Origin: Halobellus litoreus | GTDB lineage: Archaea; Halobacteriota; Halobacteria; Halobacteriales; Haloferacaceae | Length of the DNA stretch: 64,000 nucleotides | Direction: 5' to 3' | Assembly (NCBI RefSeq): GCF_024464595.1 | Contig: NZ_JANHAW010000002.1 | Span: 248,001-312,000 of the forward strand | Shown here: positions 24,749-33,328 of the stretch, piece by piece | How the letters are laid out: each line of letters opens with the position of its first letter | Position numbering within the stretch: position 1 is the stretch's first letter | Translations under genes and position numbers: made by a program | Notes under the pieces: generated by a model | What the model was told of the DNA's origin: nothing | Seen by the model: the letters and a program-made list of their open reading frames with translations, nothing else | Database searches by the model: none

Positions 24749-25090
24749 CTATTCGCTGGCGTCGGTCGTCGTCGAAGACGAGTCGGCCGCGGTTTCGTCC
24801 GCGGCCGTTCCCTCGTCGGCGGCGGATCCCTCGTCCGACGCCTCGGCCTCGAAGATGTGGGCGTCCGCGGAGACGCTCTCGACGTCGATGCCCTGCTCCT
24901 CCGCGAGCGCTTCGAGGAGCGCGCGCATCTCCGCGCTCTCGCGTTCGAGGCGGTCCACGCGCTCTTTTGTCTCCTGTGTCGTCTCACGCATCTCGATGAC
25001 CTGATCGCGGAGGTCGTTGAGCCGCGTGTAGACGTCCTCGGCCATCTCCGTCACTTTCTGGAGCTTCTTCGCCGTTCCTCCGAGTCCCAT
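24749..25090 (-). CDS. Coiled-coil haloarchaeal protein (DUF5798-like)
   Basis: The 113-aa protein starts MGLGGTAKKLQKVTEMAEDV, continues with a heptad-rich coiled coil to about residue 70 and ends in an Ala/Glu/Asp/Ser/Thr-rich tail. The start and coiled coil match what I recall of a conserved haloarchaeal family annotated as DUF5798. It probably forms oligomers. No catalytic residues or membrane segments are present. Confidence 0.75.
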   Translation of the reverse strand: MGLGGTAKKLQKVTEMAEDVYTRLNDLRDQVIEMRETTQETKERVDRLERESAEMRALLEALAEEQGIDVESVSADAHIFEAEASDEGSAADEGTAADETAADSSSTTTDASE

Positions 25091-25224
25091 ACGCCCACAT
25101 TCTGGACCGGCCTTTGTGTGCGTTCCGGCTTCGGTCCGGCGGGGCAGACGAACCGCCGTCTCCGAGGAGACTGACTGGCTGAACTGCCGACCGACCGACA
25201 GTCCGTTCACAGCGGGTCGACCGC

Positions 25225-26403
25225 TCACGTCAGGTCGTCGGCGTCGAGTCGGGACACGAGGCGACGGAGCCCGCCGTAGACGACGACCGACCCGACGACG
25301 ACGGCGGCGACGGAGAGGTACTCGGCGAGACCGCCGCTGCCGATCGCCAGCCGCGCGGCGGCGTTGATCGGCCCGTTCGGGAGCAGCGCCGTGCCGCCGA
25401 AGACGAAGAGCACGCCGATCGAGTAGAGGAACTGCGCAGCGCGCCGCTCGGGCGTCAGGAGCGCGAGCGCGGCCCCGAGTCCGCAGATCAGGAGCGCGAG
25501 CGCCGCGACCAGCGCGAGGAGCGCGGGGACGTTCGCGACGCTCGTGCCGTTGAGTTCGAGCAAACCGATCCACAGGGCGGCCTGCACCGGCGCGAGTCCG
25601 GCCGCCGCGAGGAGTTTCCCGTCGACGACGTCGGTCAGCGAGGCGGGGGCGACCCGGAGCAGTTCGAGCGTGCCGCGGTCGATCTCCTCGGTCAGGGAGT
25701 CGACGGCGACCGAGCCCGAGATGAAGACGGGTAAGAAGAGCAACAGCGGGAGCAACACGGTGTACGTGAAGCCGAAGTACGGGCTCGACGAGGCCTCCGG
25801 CGGCAGTTCGAGCGGAAGCGAGTCCAGATACGCCGCTCTGTCGGCCCGTTCGGCCCGCTCGAACGAACGGATCACGTCGCGTAACTGGACGACGACGATG
25901 GTCGTCTGGACGTTCGAGTCGGGGGCGACCGCCCTGACGAATACCCGGTCGTCGCGCGTCTCCGCGATGAGCACCGCGTCGACGCCGGTCGCCCGGTACT
26001 CGTGGAACGCCCGCATCGCCGTCTCCTCGGAGCGGTAGAACTGCGCGTCGACGCCGCGGACCGCCCGCGAGGCGCGGATCAGGTCCTCGGAGGCGTCGCC
26101 GGTCACGGCGACGTCGACCTCGTAGCCCTCGACCTGCCCCGGGTCGTACAGCGAGACGAGGCCGACGACGAGGAACGAGGAGAACGCCGCGATGAACAGC
26201 TGTAGCGCAAGCGCCAGCAGGATCGTCTTCTCCTTCCGGAGGCTGCCGAACTCGCGGCCGGCGATCGTGAGGCGCGGATCCGTCCGCGTCCGTCCGCTCG
26301 CACCGGGCTGCGGAGCGGGTCGGTCGCTTTCGGGGCTCAACGCCTCTGTGCCGGAACCATCGCTTCCGTCCGTGCCCTCTCGGGCGTCGGATCCGTCACC
26401 CAA
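25225..26403 (-). CDS. ABC-2 type transporter permease
   Basis: This 392-aa permease half of an ABC exporter has an N-terminal disordered acidic region, a first helix at about residues 62-85 (LALALQLFIAAFSSFLVVGL), an extracellular domain of about 130 residues and five further helices, as in NatB-like ABC-2 permeases. The TLELLRVAPAS phrase after the second helix is typical of the cytoplasmic loop that meets the ATPase. Its start overlaps the stop of the preceding gene by 8 nt, so it is third in a three-gene operon. The exported substrate is unknown. Confidence 0.85.
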   Translation of the reverse strand: MGDGSDAREGTDGSDGSGTEALSPESDRPAPQPGASGRTRTDPRLTIAGREFGSLRKEKTILLALALQLFIAAFSSFLVVGLVSLYDPGQVEGYEVDVAVTGDASEDLIRASRAVRGVDAQFYRSEETAMRAFHEYRATGVDAVLIAETRDDRVFVRAVAPDSNVQTTIVVVQLRDVIRSFERAERADRAAYLDSLPLELPPEASSSPYFGFTYTVLLPLLLFLPVFISGSVAVDSLTEEIDRGTLELLRVAPASLTDVVDGKLLAAAGLAPVQAALWIGLLELNGTSVANVPALLALVAALALLICGLGAALALLTPERRAAQFLYSIGVLFVFGGTALLPNGPINAAARLAIGSGGLAEYLSVAAVVVGSVVVYGGLRRLVSRLDADDLT

Positions 26404-28222
26404 AGTAACTCACCACCGTGAGGTTGTAGGCGGTGTGAACGAGCACGCTACCGACGAACGCGACGGCGTACCACCGGACGTCGCGCATCGCCCCCAGGGC
26501 ACTCAGTCCCGCCGTGACGACGTGGAGTGCGAGCGGTGCGAACAGCAGCCCGACCGCCGAGAACACGCCGATCCCCGAGGTTGCGAACGCGGCCTGCCCG
26601 AGCGCCAACTCGGGGAGCCCCACGACCTGGGAGACGGCGGTGAACTTCTCGCCGACGAAGAACCCGAGCCCCGAGAGCGCGCCGAGAACGAGCGCGACCC
26701 GTCCGACCCGCGGGAAGGTGCCGCTCTCGAAGGCGGCGTAGACGTGCAGGCTCTTCGCGACCTCCTCGACGAGCGCGACGACGAAGAGCAAAAGCGGCAC
26801 GGTGAGCGAGACCGGCAACGCGAACAGCACGGCGACCGCGAGCAGTTCCGCGACGAAGACGAACGGGATCGACAGCCCCGAGAGGACCGCGACGTCCCGC
26901 GGCCGCGAGATCCGGGCGTCGAGCGCGTCGAGGAGCTTCAGCGGCACCGCCCGCTGGGTGAAGAGGTCCTCCTCGCGGTAGATGCCGATCCCGAGCAGGA
27001 ACAGGACGCCCGCACAGAGGACGAACGGGGCGGTCGCGAAGGCGAACGCGCCGGGCGTCACCGACGCCAGCGGCTGGAGGTCCCGGACCACGAGCGTCAG
27101 CGGCGAGATGAGCGCGATCGGCGTGACGTTCGCGAAGATGGCCGGGACGAACGTGTAGGCCGTCAGGAAGACCGAGACCGTGACCGTGACGAACGTGAGT
27201 TCCTTGAACGACCGGGCGAACATCGCGCCGGCGAACGTCGCCGCGAGGAAGACCAGCGCGATCGGCAGCACGGCCGCGACGGCGACGACGCTCCCGCCGA
27301 CGCCGAGCGCGATGAGGGCGGTGAGCGCGACCATCGCGGCCAGATACGGCAGCGTCTTGCCGGCCACGATGTCGCCCGGAGAGACCGGCGCGACGAGCAG
27401 CAGTTCGCCGCGGCGGTTGATGCGCTCGTTGAGCATCGTGCTGCCGTACGCCTGGACGACGAAGTTCATCGGAACGAGGAAGACGAACGCGAGCACGAGC
27501 GAGCCGAAGGGGAACGGCGGCTGGATCTCCGCCGGCGACCCGGAGCTTCCGCCGTTCAGCGGATTGATCCCGGAGAGCGCGGGCACGCCCAGGGGGCCGC
27601 CCCCGCCGGTCGTCGACGCGTCGCCGCCGTCGCCGGAGCCGTCGGCACCCCCGTCGCTGCCGCCGCCGGAGCCGTCGGAACCCCCGCTCTCGGCACCGAC
27701 CACGCCGTCGGCGCCCCCGTCATCGCCGTCGGCGAGCGCCTCCGCCGGCAGCGTGTCGTCCCGGGAGACGTATTGGAGAACGGTCACGACGGGGAAGGCC
27801 GCCGAACCGTTCTCCGCTCCCCGCATCCGTTCGTAGTTGTACCGTCGCACCGACGAGCGGAGTTCCGAGAGCGCCGCACGGCCTTTTGGCGTGTCCACGG
27901 CGCGGAACGCTCCGTCGCGGACCAACACGTCGAGGTCGCCGTCGCGGAGCGCCTCGGGATCGGGTTCGCGGGCGTCGAGGGCGACGCTTCGCTCGACGGG
28001 TTCGTAGTACGGGCTCTCCCGATCGACGCCCACGCGGTAGACGTCTCGGTCGAGCGCGACGCCGCCCCCGAGCAGGCCGGCACCGAGGATCGATCCGGCC
28101 AGCAGGAGCGCCAGCACGCCGAGCGCGGCCGTCCGCCTGTCGACGACGCCCGCCGACCGCGACACCTCCCAGCGGGCGATTCGACGGATCGACGAGAGGT
28201 GGTCCCGAAGCGAGCGCTTCAC
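26396..28222 (-). CDS. ABC-2 permease fused to a PrsW-like intramembrane protease
   Basis: The 608-aa protein joins two parts. Residues 1-440 look like an ABC-2 permease: one helix near 35-55, an extracytoplasmic domain with a long Gly/Ser/Asp linker (about 160-225), then six helices. Residues 440-608 are a PrsW-type glutamic/metallo membrane protease, with Glu486-Glu487 and Lys490 in VEEVAKSLH (EExxK), Phe521/Glu525 in FFVGEK, His567, and His596/Asn600 in HTAYN. The reading frame is continuous across the junction. It overlaps the ATPase gene by 4 nt and the second permease by 8 nt. The protease could process a substrate exported by the transporter; that is inference. Confidence 0.85.
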   Translation of the reverse strand: MKRSLRDHLSSIRRIARWEVSRSAGVVDRRTAALGVLALLLAGSILGAGLLGGGVALDRDVYRVGVDRESPYYEPVERSVALDAREPDPEALRDGDLDVLVRDGAFRAVDTPKGRAALSELRSSVRRYNYERMRGAENGSAAFPVVTVLQYVSRDDTLPAEALADGDDGGADGVVGAESGGSDGSGGGSDGGADGSGDGGDASTTGGGGPLGVPALSGINPLNGGSSGSPAEIQPPFPFGSLVLAFVFLVPMNFVVQAYGSTMLNERINRRGELLLVAPVSPGDIVAGKTLPYLAAMVALTALIALGVGGSVVAVAAVLPIALVFLAATFAGAMFARSFKELTFVTVTVSVFLTAYTFVPAIFANVTPIALISPLTLVVRDLQPLASVTPGAFAFATAPFVLCAGVLFLLGIGIYREEDLFTQRAVPLKLLDALDARISRPRDVAVLSGLSIPFVFVAELLAVAVLFALPVSLTVPLLLFVVALVEEVAKSLHVYAAFESGTFPRVGRVALVLGALSGLGFFVGEKFTAVSQVVGLPELALGQAAFATSGIGVFSAVGLLFAPLALHVVTAGLSALGAMRDVRWYAVAFVGSVLVHTAYNLTVVSYFG

Positions 28223-29199
28223 CGCTCGCGTCCCCCGTCGGCGCGGCCCGCTTCCGACGCGTCAGTCGGCTGCCGTCCCCGCGCCGAACCCGTCTCCGGC
28301 GTCGCCCCGCTGGCGAGGTCGAGAAAGATGTCTTCGAGGCTCTGCTCTCGCGTGCGGATGTCGACCACCTCGCCGCCGTTCGCAGCGGCGCGCTCGCGGA
28401 CGCGCTCGACGGCGTCCATATCGGGAACGACGCTCCGGTGGCGCTCGCTCCCGACGGCGTCGCTGTCGGTCGACCGCTCGGGGGCAGACCCCTCGACTGC
28501 GACGGTCGTGAACACGTGGTACGTCGTCTCGCCGTGTTCGGCGCGGATCTCCGGGACGGTTCCGCGGGCGATGATCTCGCCGCGGTTCATGATCACGATC
28601 CGGTCGCAGACGCTTTCGACGTGATAGAGGTTGTGCGCACTGAAGATGACGGTCTTGCCCCGGTCGGCGAGTTCGCGGGTGAACTCCAAGACGTAGTTCG
28701 TCGTCAGCGGGTCGAGCCCGGAGGCGGGCTCGTCGTAGATCAGGAGGTCGGGGTCGTTGACGAGCGAGCGGGCGATGGCGACCTTCCGCTTCATCCCCTT
28801 CGACATATCGCCGAGGCGTCGCTCCCTGTGTTCCAGTTCGAGGCGGTCCAGCGTGCGCTCGGTCCGCTCGCTCGCCTCCGACCGCGGCACGTCGTAGAGA
28901 TCGGCGAAGAACCGAAGATATGACCGCGGCGTCATATCCTCGTAGAGGGGCGACTCTTCGGGAAGAAAACCCAGATTCCGGCGCATCTCCGGATCGCCGG
29001 CATCGCGACCGTCCACCTCGGCGACCCCGTCCGTGGGCTCGACGAGGCCCGAGAGCATCTTCAGCGTCGTCGTCTTGCCGGCGCCGTTCGGCCCGACGAT
29101 GCCGAATATCTCCCCGCGATCGACGGCGAAGTCGCTGCCGACGACGGCGGGGAAATCGCCGTAGGTCTTGCGGAGGCCCTCGGCGCGTATCATCGTCAT
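28219..29199 (-). CDS. ABC transporter ATP-binding protein
   Basis: The 326-aa ATPase subunit, first gene of the operon, has Walker A GPNGAGKTTTLKML near residue 38, signature MSKGMKRKVAIARSL, Walker B LLIYDEPASGLDP and the H-loop SAHNLYHVE. The C-terminal extension of about 100 residues resembles that of NatA/CcmA-type exporters and ends in a Gly/Arg/Asp tail. The ATG at 29199 is used because the family starts just before IRAEGLRKTYGD; an ATG at 29193 is equally possible. It pairs with the two permeases downstream. Confidence 0.93.
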   Translation of the reverse strand: MTMIRAEGLRKTYGDFPAVVGSDFAVDRGEIFGIVGPNGAGKTTTLKMLSGLVEPTDGVAEVDGRDAGDPEMRRNLGFLPEESPLYEDMTPRSYLRFFADLYDVPRSEASERTERTLDRLELEHRERRLGDMSKGMKRKVAIARSLVNDPDLLIYDEPASGLDPLTTNYVLEFTRELADRGKTVIFSAHNLYHVESVCDRIVIMNRGEIIARGTVPEIRAEHGETTYHVFTTVAVEGSAPERSTDSDAVGSERHRSVVPDMDAVERVRERAAANGGEVVDIRTREQSLEDIFLDLASGATPETGSARGRQPTDASEAGRADGGRER

Positions 29200-29352
29200 T
29201 GTCGAGCGCCAGGAATCCGGCGGAGATAAAACCTGACCACCGGGTATCGATTCTGATACGACCGCCTCTCCGGTGCCGCGGGAAACTGTGTTGCTTGTTG
29301 TCAAGACACAGTCGACAGTATCAAGTTCTCGACCGTGGAGATACAACCGAAC

Positions 29353-29357
29353 GGAGG
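29353..29357 (+). promoter_or_regulatory. Shine-Dalgarno site for the HhH protein
   Basis: GGAGG is 5 nt before the GTG at 29363. It decides in favour of this GTG over the in-frame start at 29273. Confidence 0.6.
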
Positions 29358-29362
29358 AAAGC

Positions 29363-30346
29363 GTGACCGAGGACGAGGGGGCCGACGAAGTGCCGAGGGC
29401 GGGCGAAAGCGACGCGACCGCGGACCGCCGCTCCGACTGGTCGGCCGTTCCTCAGGGGAGCGGGGGCGACGAACTCGACATCCCGCTCCCGTGGAACACC
29501 GTCTCCACGGCCGACCCCGACGCCGACGCGGCGGCGAGCGGCGAGGGAAGCGAGGAACCCCTCGACGACGCGGCATCGGACGGCGAGGCGGGGGCGACGG
29601 ACGACAGTACCGCAGCGGACACTGCGTCTACGGGAGACGAGACACCCGCCCCCGACGGCTTCGAGGATCTGCGGTTCGTCGGGCCGAAGAGCGCGGCCGT
29701 CCTTCGCGACTCCGACGTGTCGCTGTCCGATCTCGTCGAGAAGCGGATCGGCTACCGCGACCTGACGGACGCGGGCGTCAACCCGGGTGTCGCCGCCAAG
29801 ATCAGGCGCGAGCACTCGCTGTCGTGGTCGCTCGACGGCGGGGGATCGGACCTCGATCGCCGATCCACACAGGTCCGCGGGCTCGACGACGACGAGCGGG
29901 CGTGGATCGCGGCGTCGTCGGGGTGGTCCGAGGAGGAGACCGCTACCGAAACCGACGGCTCCGGAGAGGCGACGGACGCGGAGGCGGCCTGGCGAGCGCG
30001 GACCGGCGCGGACGCCCCCGCGACGACCGACGAAGAGAGTGTCGAAACGGACGGTGAGGCGGCGTGGCGGGAACAGGCCGGAGACCCCGCCGGGGCGGCT
30101 GCCACCGGCGGAGCGAATGCGTCTGAACGTGACGCGGAGACGGCCTGGCGCGAACAGAGCGTACCGACGCCGGTTACCGCGCTCGACGGGATCGACGACA
30201 GAGACGCCGCGGCGCTCCACCGGGCGGGAATCGGATCGATCCGACGACTCGCGACGGCCGACCCCGAGAGCGTCGCGGACGCGCTCGAACTCCGAGTCGG
30301 TCGCGTCGAAACGTGGTGCGAGCTCGCACGCGAACACGAATCCTGA
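29363..30346 (+). CDS. Helix-hairpin-helix domain protein with AWR repeats
   Basis: The 327-aa acidic protein has two helix-hairpin-helix-like regions: one in the middle (FEDLRFVGPKSAAVLRDSDV to NPGVAAKIR) and one at the C-terminus (TALDGIDDRDAAALHRAGIG to VGRVETW). Such motifs often bind DNA or act as protein-protein modules. Between them lie three copies of a short unit ending AAWR or TAWR followed by Glu/Ala and Gln/Arg, separated by disordered acidic sequence. The GTG start is supported by a good SD. No catalytic domain is visible; function unknown. Confidence 0.75.
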   Translation: MTEDEGADEVPRAGESDATADRRSDWSAVPQGSGGDELDIPLPWNTVSTADPDADAAASGEGSEEPLDDAASDGEAGATDDSTAADTASTGDETPAPDGFEDLRFVGPKSAAVLRDSDVSLSDLVEKRIGYRDLTDAGVNPGVAAKIRREHSLSWSLDGGGSDLDRRSTQVRGLDDDERAWIAASSGWSEEETATETDGSGEATDAEAAWRARTGADAPATTDEESVETDGEAAWREQAGDPAGAAATGGANASERDAETAWREQSVPTPVTALDGIDDRDAAALHRAGIGSIRRLATADPESVADALELRVGRVETWCELAREHES

Positions 30347-30504
30347 GGGTCGCTGCTCGGGTATCCTGATTCGATCGCTCGACCAAAGAGAACTATTTAC
30401 TCTTCGAGTAAATTTCCTGCCACTGAGAAAATGAGCTACTGAGCAGATAACTCACTGGTTTTCCGCGATCTGGTCGAACGCGTCGGATTTTACGTCAACA
30501 AAGA

Positions 30505-30513
30505 TTTTATATA
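30505..30513 (+). promoter_or_regulatory. TATA box of fbp
   Basis: ttttatata, within an AT-rich stretch, would start transcription near 30,537 and leave a leader of about 33 nt before the fbp ATG. The 150 bp upstream is unusually AT-rich for this genome. Confidence 0.6.
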
Positions 30514-30569
30514 GATAGTCACCGCATACGAAACTATCGACGTTCCCCGTTACTGGCACGAGTACTCCG

Positions 30570-31478
30570 ATGGCTACGAAAGAAAACTCCGCGCCGACCG
30601 ACGCTGAATCGATCCAAAAGACCGTCAACGCCGTCCTCGACGCAGTCGCACGCACAGCCCCCGATGTCCGGAGCGGGCTTCCCGGCCGCCGCATCGCCGT
30701 CGAGGGCAAGAACCCCTCCGGCGAGGAGCAGAAGGCGGCGGACGTCTACGCCGACGAGCTCCTCTGTGAGCGCATCGGTTCGATCTCGAACGTCGGCGTC
30801 TACGCGAGCGAGGAGCGGGCCTCGGGCGTGGACGTCGGCACCGGACTCTCGGTCTGCGTCGACCCGCTCGACGGCTCGTCGAACCTCGAACCCAACGCCG
30901 CGATGGGGACTATCGTCGCCATCTACGACGACGACCTGCCGGCGTCGGGACGGGACATCGTCGCCGCCGCGTACGTCCTCTACGGCGCGACGACGACGAT
31001 GATCGTCGCCCGGGCGAACAAGGAGACCGTCACCGAGTACGTCATCCACGACACCGGGGACTACCAGGTCGTCCGCGAGGAGTTGACGCTCCCCGAGGAT
31101 CCCTCGGTGTACGGGTTCGGCGGGCGCGTCCCCCACTGGGTCGAGGAGTTCGAGGAATACGTCTCGGAGATCGAGTCGGACCCGTCGATGAAACTCCGGT
31201 ACGGCGGCGCGATGATCGGCGACGTGAACCAGGTGCTCACCTACGGCGGCGTGTTCGGCTACCCGACGCTCACGAACGCCTCGGAGGGGAAACTCAGAGT
31301 CCAGTTCGAGGGCTACCCGGTCGGCTACATCCTCGAAAAAGCGGGGGGAGCCTCCTCCGACGGCCGGCAGTCGCTGCTCGACGTGGAGAAGGACGACCTC
31401 CACGCGCGGACGCCCGTCTACGTCGGCAACGAGGAACTGATCGACGACCTCGAAGCGGCGCTCGCGGACCGGTACTGA
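30570..31478 (+). CDS. fbp: Fructose-1,6-bisphosphatase, class I
   Basis: This enzyme hydrolyses fructose 1,6-bisphosphate to fructose 6-phosphate, the committed step of gluconeogenesis. The 302-aa cytoplasmic enzyme has the metal and substrate signature DPLDGSSN (about residues 109-116), a [19 protein letters not shown] region contributing further metal ligands, and late residues [20 protein letters not shown] typical of class I FBPases. The N-terminal regulatory segment of bacterial and eukaryotic enzymes is short. It has its own promoter. It fits growth on C3/C4 products such as pyruvate and fumarate from the catabolic genes further right. Confidence 0.93.
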   Translation: MATKENSAPTDAESIQKTVNAVLDAVARTAPDVRSGLPGRRIAVEGKNPSGEEQKAADVYADELLCERIGSISNVGVYASEERASGVDVGTGLSVCVDPLDGSSNLEPNAAMGTIVAIYDDDLPASGRDIVAAAYVLYGATTTMIVARANKETVTEYVIHDTGDYQVVREELTLPEDPSVYGFGGRVPHWVEEFEEYVSEIESDPSMKLRYGGAMIGDVNQVLTYGGVFGYPTLTNASEGKLRVQFEGYPVGYILEKAGGASSDGRQSLLDVEKDDLHARTPVYVGNEELIDDLEAALADRY

Positions 31479-31673
31479 CGCGCCCGGCACCCGCGTTCTG
31501 CACGGCTCTCTCAGACACCAATCCGACGCATACAACGAATATATAGTTTCTTCTCATTTTATATTAGGCTACAAAAAATACACACAGCGTCGTTTGGGGC
31601 CGACAGAATTGCACTCAGAAATTTTTGCACCTATATAGTTGTGTGATAAACAAACGGTTGTTTGGTCCCGGAA

Positions 31674-33218
31674 CTACTCCAGCACGTGTGCCGTCTCGTA
31701 GTGCGTCCGGAACGCGAACCAGAGGCCGTGTCGGCCGGGGATCCGCTCCCGCGAGTCGCCGTCCGCAGAGCGCAGTTCGTTCCGGGACAGTTGCCACTCG
31801 AAGCCCTCGCCGTCGACGAGGGCGACGTCTCCCTCGTCGGTCTCGACGCGCTCGACGGGGCCCGGCGGCGCGTCGTAGACGGCGACGTCGTCCGTCGCGT
31901 CCAGCAGGGCGACGACGTCTCGATCTCCGATCTCGGCTTCGAGGACGCCGCTGTCGCTCTCGCGGAGGTCGTCGATGGAGACGACCCAGACCTCGTCGGG
32001 GTCGTCGGCGACGATGCCGTAGACCGAGGCCTTCTCCGGGAGCGGCCCCTCCTCGCGCCGGACTCCGGGCTGGACGATCTCCTCGCGGTTCCAGTAGTGC
32101 TCGAAGAAGTCGACGTTGCCGTCGTAGTAGGAGTAGTCGTACCCGTAGCCGGTGTCGGCGTCGAGCGCGAGGGTGTCCGGGTACTCGGCCTTCCAGTCGC
32201 CCCACTCGGTCTGGGTGACGGCGAACTGATCGAGGAACAGGTCGGGGTCCGATTCGAGCGTCTCCCCGCCGATCGGCGTCCCGGCGTGTTGGTCCCACAG
32301 CGTCTCGGTCTCCTCGTCGTACATCACCTTGTTGCCCGAGGCCAACAGCCCGGTGCTGCCGAACGTGCGGACGTCGACGTCGCCGCCGTCGGCTTCGTCC
32401 GCCCCCGACTCGTCGGCGTCTGCGTCCCCGCCGGTCGGGACCCGCCGATCGTAGAGGATCGGCGCGTTGCAGAGCGTGCAGTAGGTGAGACTCACGGGAA
32501 CGCCGTCGAGTTCGGCGTTCAAAAGCTCGTGCGGGAACAGCACCCACCGCGGGACGGCGTAGGCCGTCCCGTCGATCTCGAAGCCGAAGACGACGTGGTC
32601 GTCTTCGAGGTAGGGCTCGGGCGTCTCGCCGTCGGATTCGCCGTCTCTTCGTGCCTCGGCATCCTCCGACGTCCCGCTCGCGTCGACGGCGTCGCCGGGC
32701 ACGAACGTCGGCCCGTTCAGCGCGGCGAGGAACGAGCGGTCGCAGTTGCCCCACCGCATCCCCTGCATATCGAACTCCCGGGGCTCGCAGTCCAGCAGCC
32801 CGCCGACCGGCGGGAGGTAGGATCGGTACAACTGTAGCTTCCACTCCTCGAACCCGTCGAGCGGGTCGATCTCCTGCTGGGAGTACCACGTCTCCCACTC
32901 CACCCACGCGTGATCGGAGTCGAAGTCAGGATCCGCGAGGCTTGCCAGCGCGTCGCGGACGCCCGGCCAGCGGACCTCCGGAAGTTCCAGGTAGCGCGGG
33001 GGATCCCGGCTCCGCAGGACCGCCGGGAAGCCGAACTGCTCCCAGTCGTTCGCGATGCTGTCGATCACCAGCAGTTCGACGAGGTGCGGCACGACGCGCT
33101 CGTCGCCCTCCTCGGCCAGCGCCGCCACCGCCGTCGCGTGCACGTCGGCGTCGCGGACGAGCAGTTGGCTCGTCAACCACCGGAGCCGTTCCGCCTCGGT
33201 TTGGTCAGTCTGTGTCAC
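31674..33218 (-). CDS. DUF3179 domain protein
   Basis: The 514-aa protein has an N-terminal helical region (about residues 1-120, HEAT-like) followed by a DUF3179 domain. Its hallmark is TYCTLCNAPILYDRRV, a CxxC pair in a conserved strand, with RWVLFPHELLN just before. There is no signal peptide, though many family members are exported. The C-terminal part holds a second beta-rich region. It is convergent with fbp across a 195-nt AT-rich gap that I read as non-coding. The biochemical role of DUF3179 is unknown. Confidence 0.85.
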   Translation of the reverse strand: MTQTDQTEAERLRWLTSQLLVRDADVHATAVAALAEEGDERVVPHLVELLVIDSIANDWEQFGFPAVLRSRDPPRYLELPEVRWPGVRDALASLADPDFDSDHAWVEWETWYSQQEIDPLDGFEEWKLQLYRSYLPPVGGLLDCEPREFDMQGMRWGNCDRSFLAALNGPTFVPGDAVDASGTSEDAEARRDGESDGETPEPYLEDDHVVFGFEIDGTAYAVPRWVLFPHELLNAELDGVPVSLTYCTLCNAPILYDRRVPTGGDADADESGADEADGGDVDVRTFGSTGLLASGNKVMYDEETETLWDQHAGTPIGGETLESDPDLFLDQFAVTQTEWGDWKAEYPDTLALDADTGYGYDYSYYDGNVDFFEHYWNREEIVQPGVRREEGPLPEKASVYGIVADDPDEVWVVSIDDLRESDSGVLEAEIGDRDVVALLDATDDVAVYDAPPGPVERVETDEGDVALVDGEGFEWQLSRNELRSADGDSRERIPGRHGLWFAFRTHYETAHVLE

Positions 33219-33328
33219 GGTACCATATCTGACTGAAGCGATCGTGAAAACGGTTCCTCATCGTGGGCCCACCCACTCGCTCGGATGACCGACAACGGCG
33301 GCTATAAGTGATAGTCACACACAGTGGT

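Noticed and set aside
31479..31673. AT-rich gap with a TATA-like cctatata sequence
   Set aside because: It lies between converging gene ends with no frame or conserved structure; probably transcript-end sequence.
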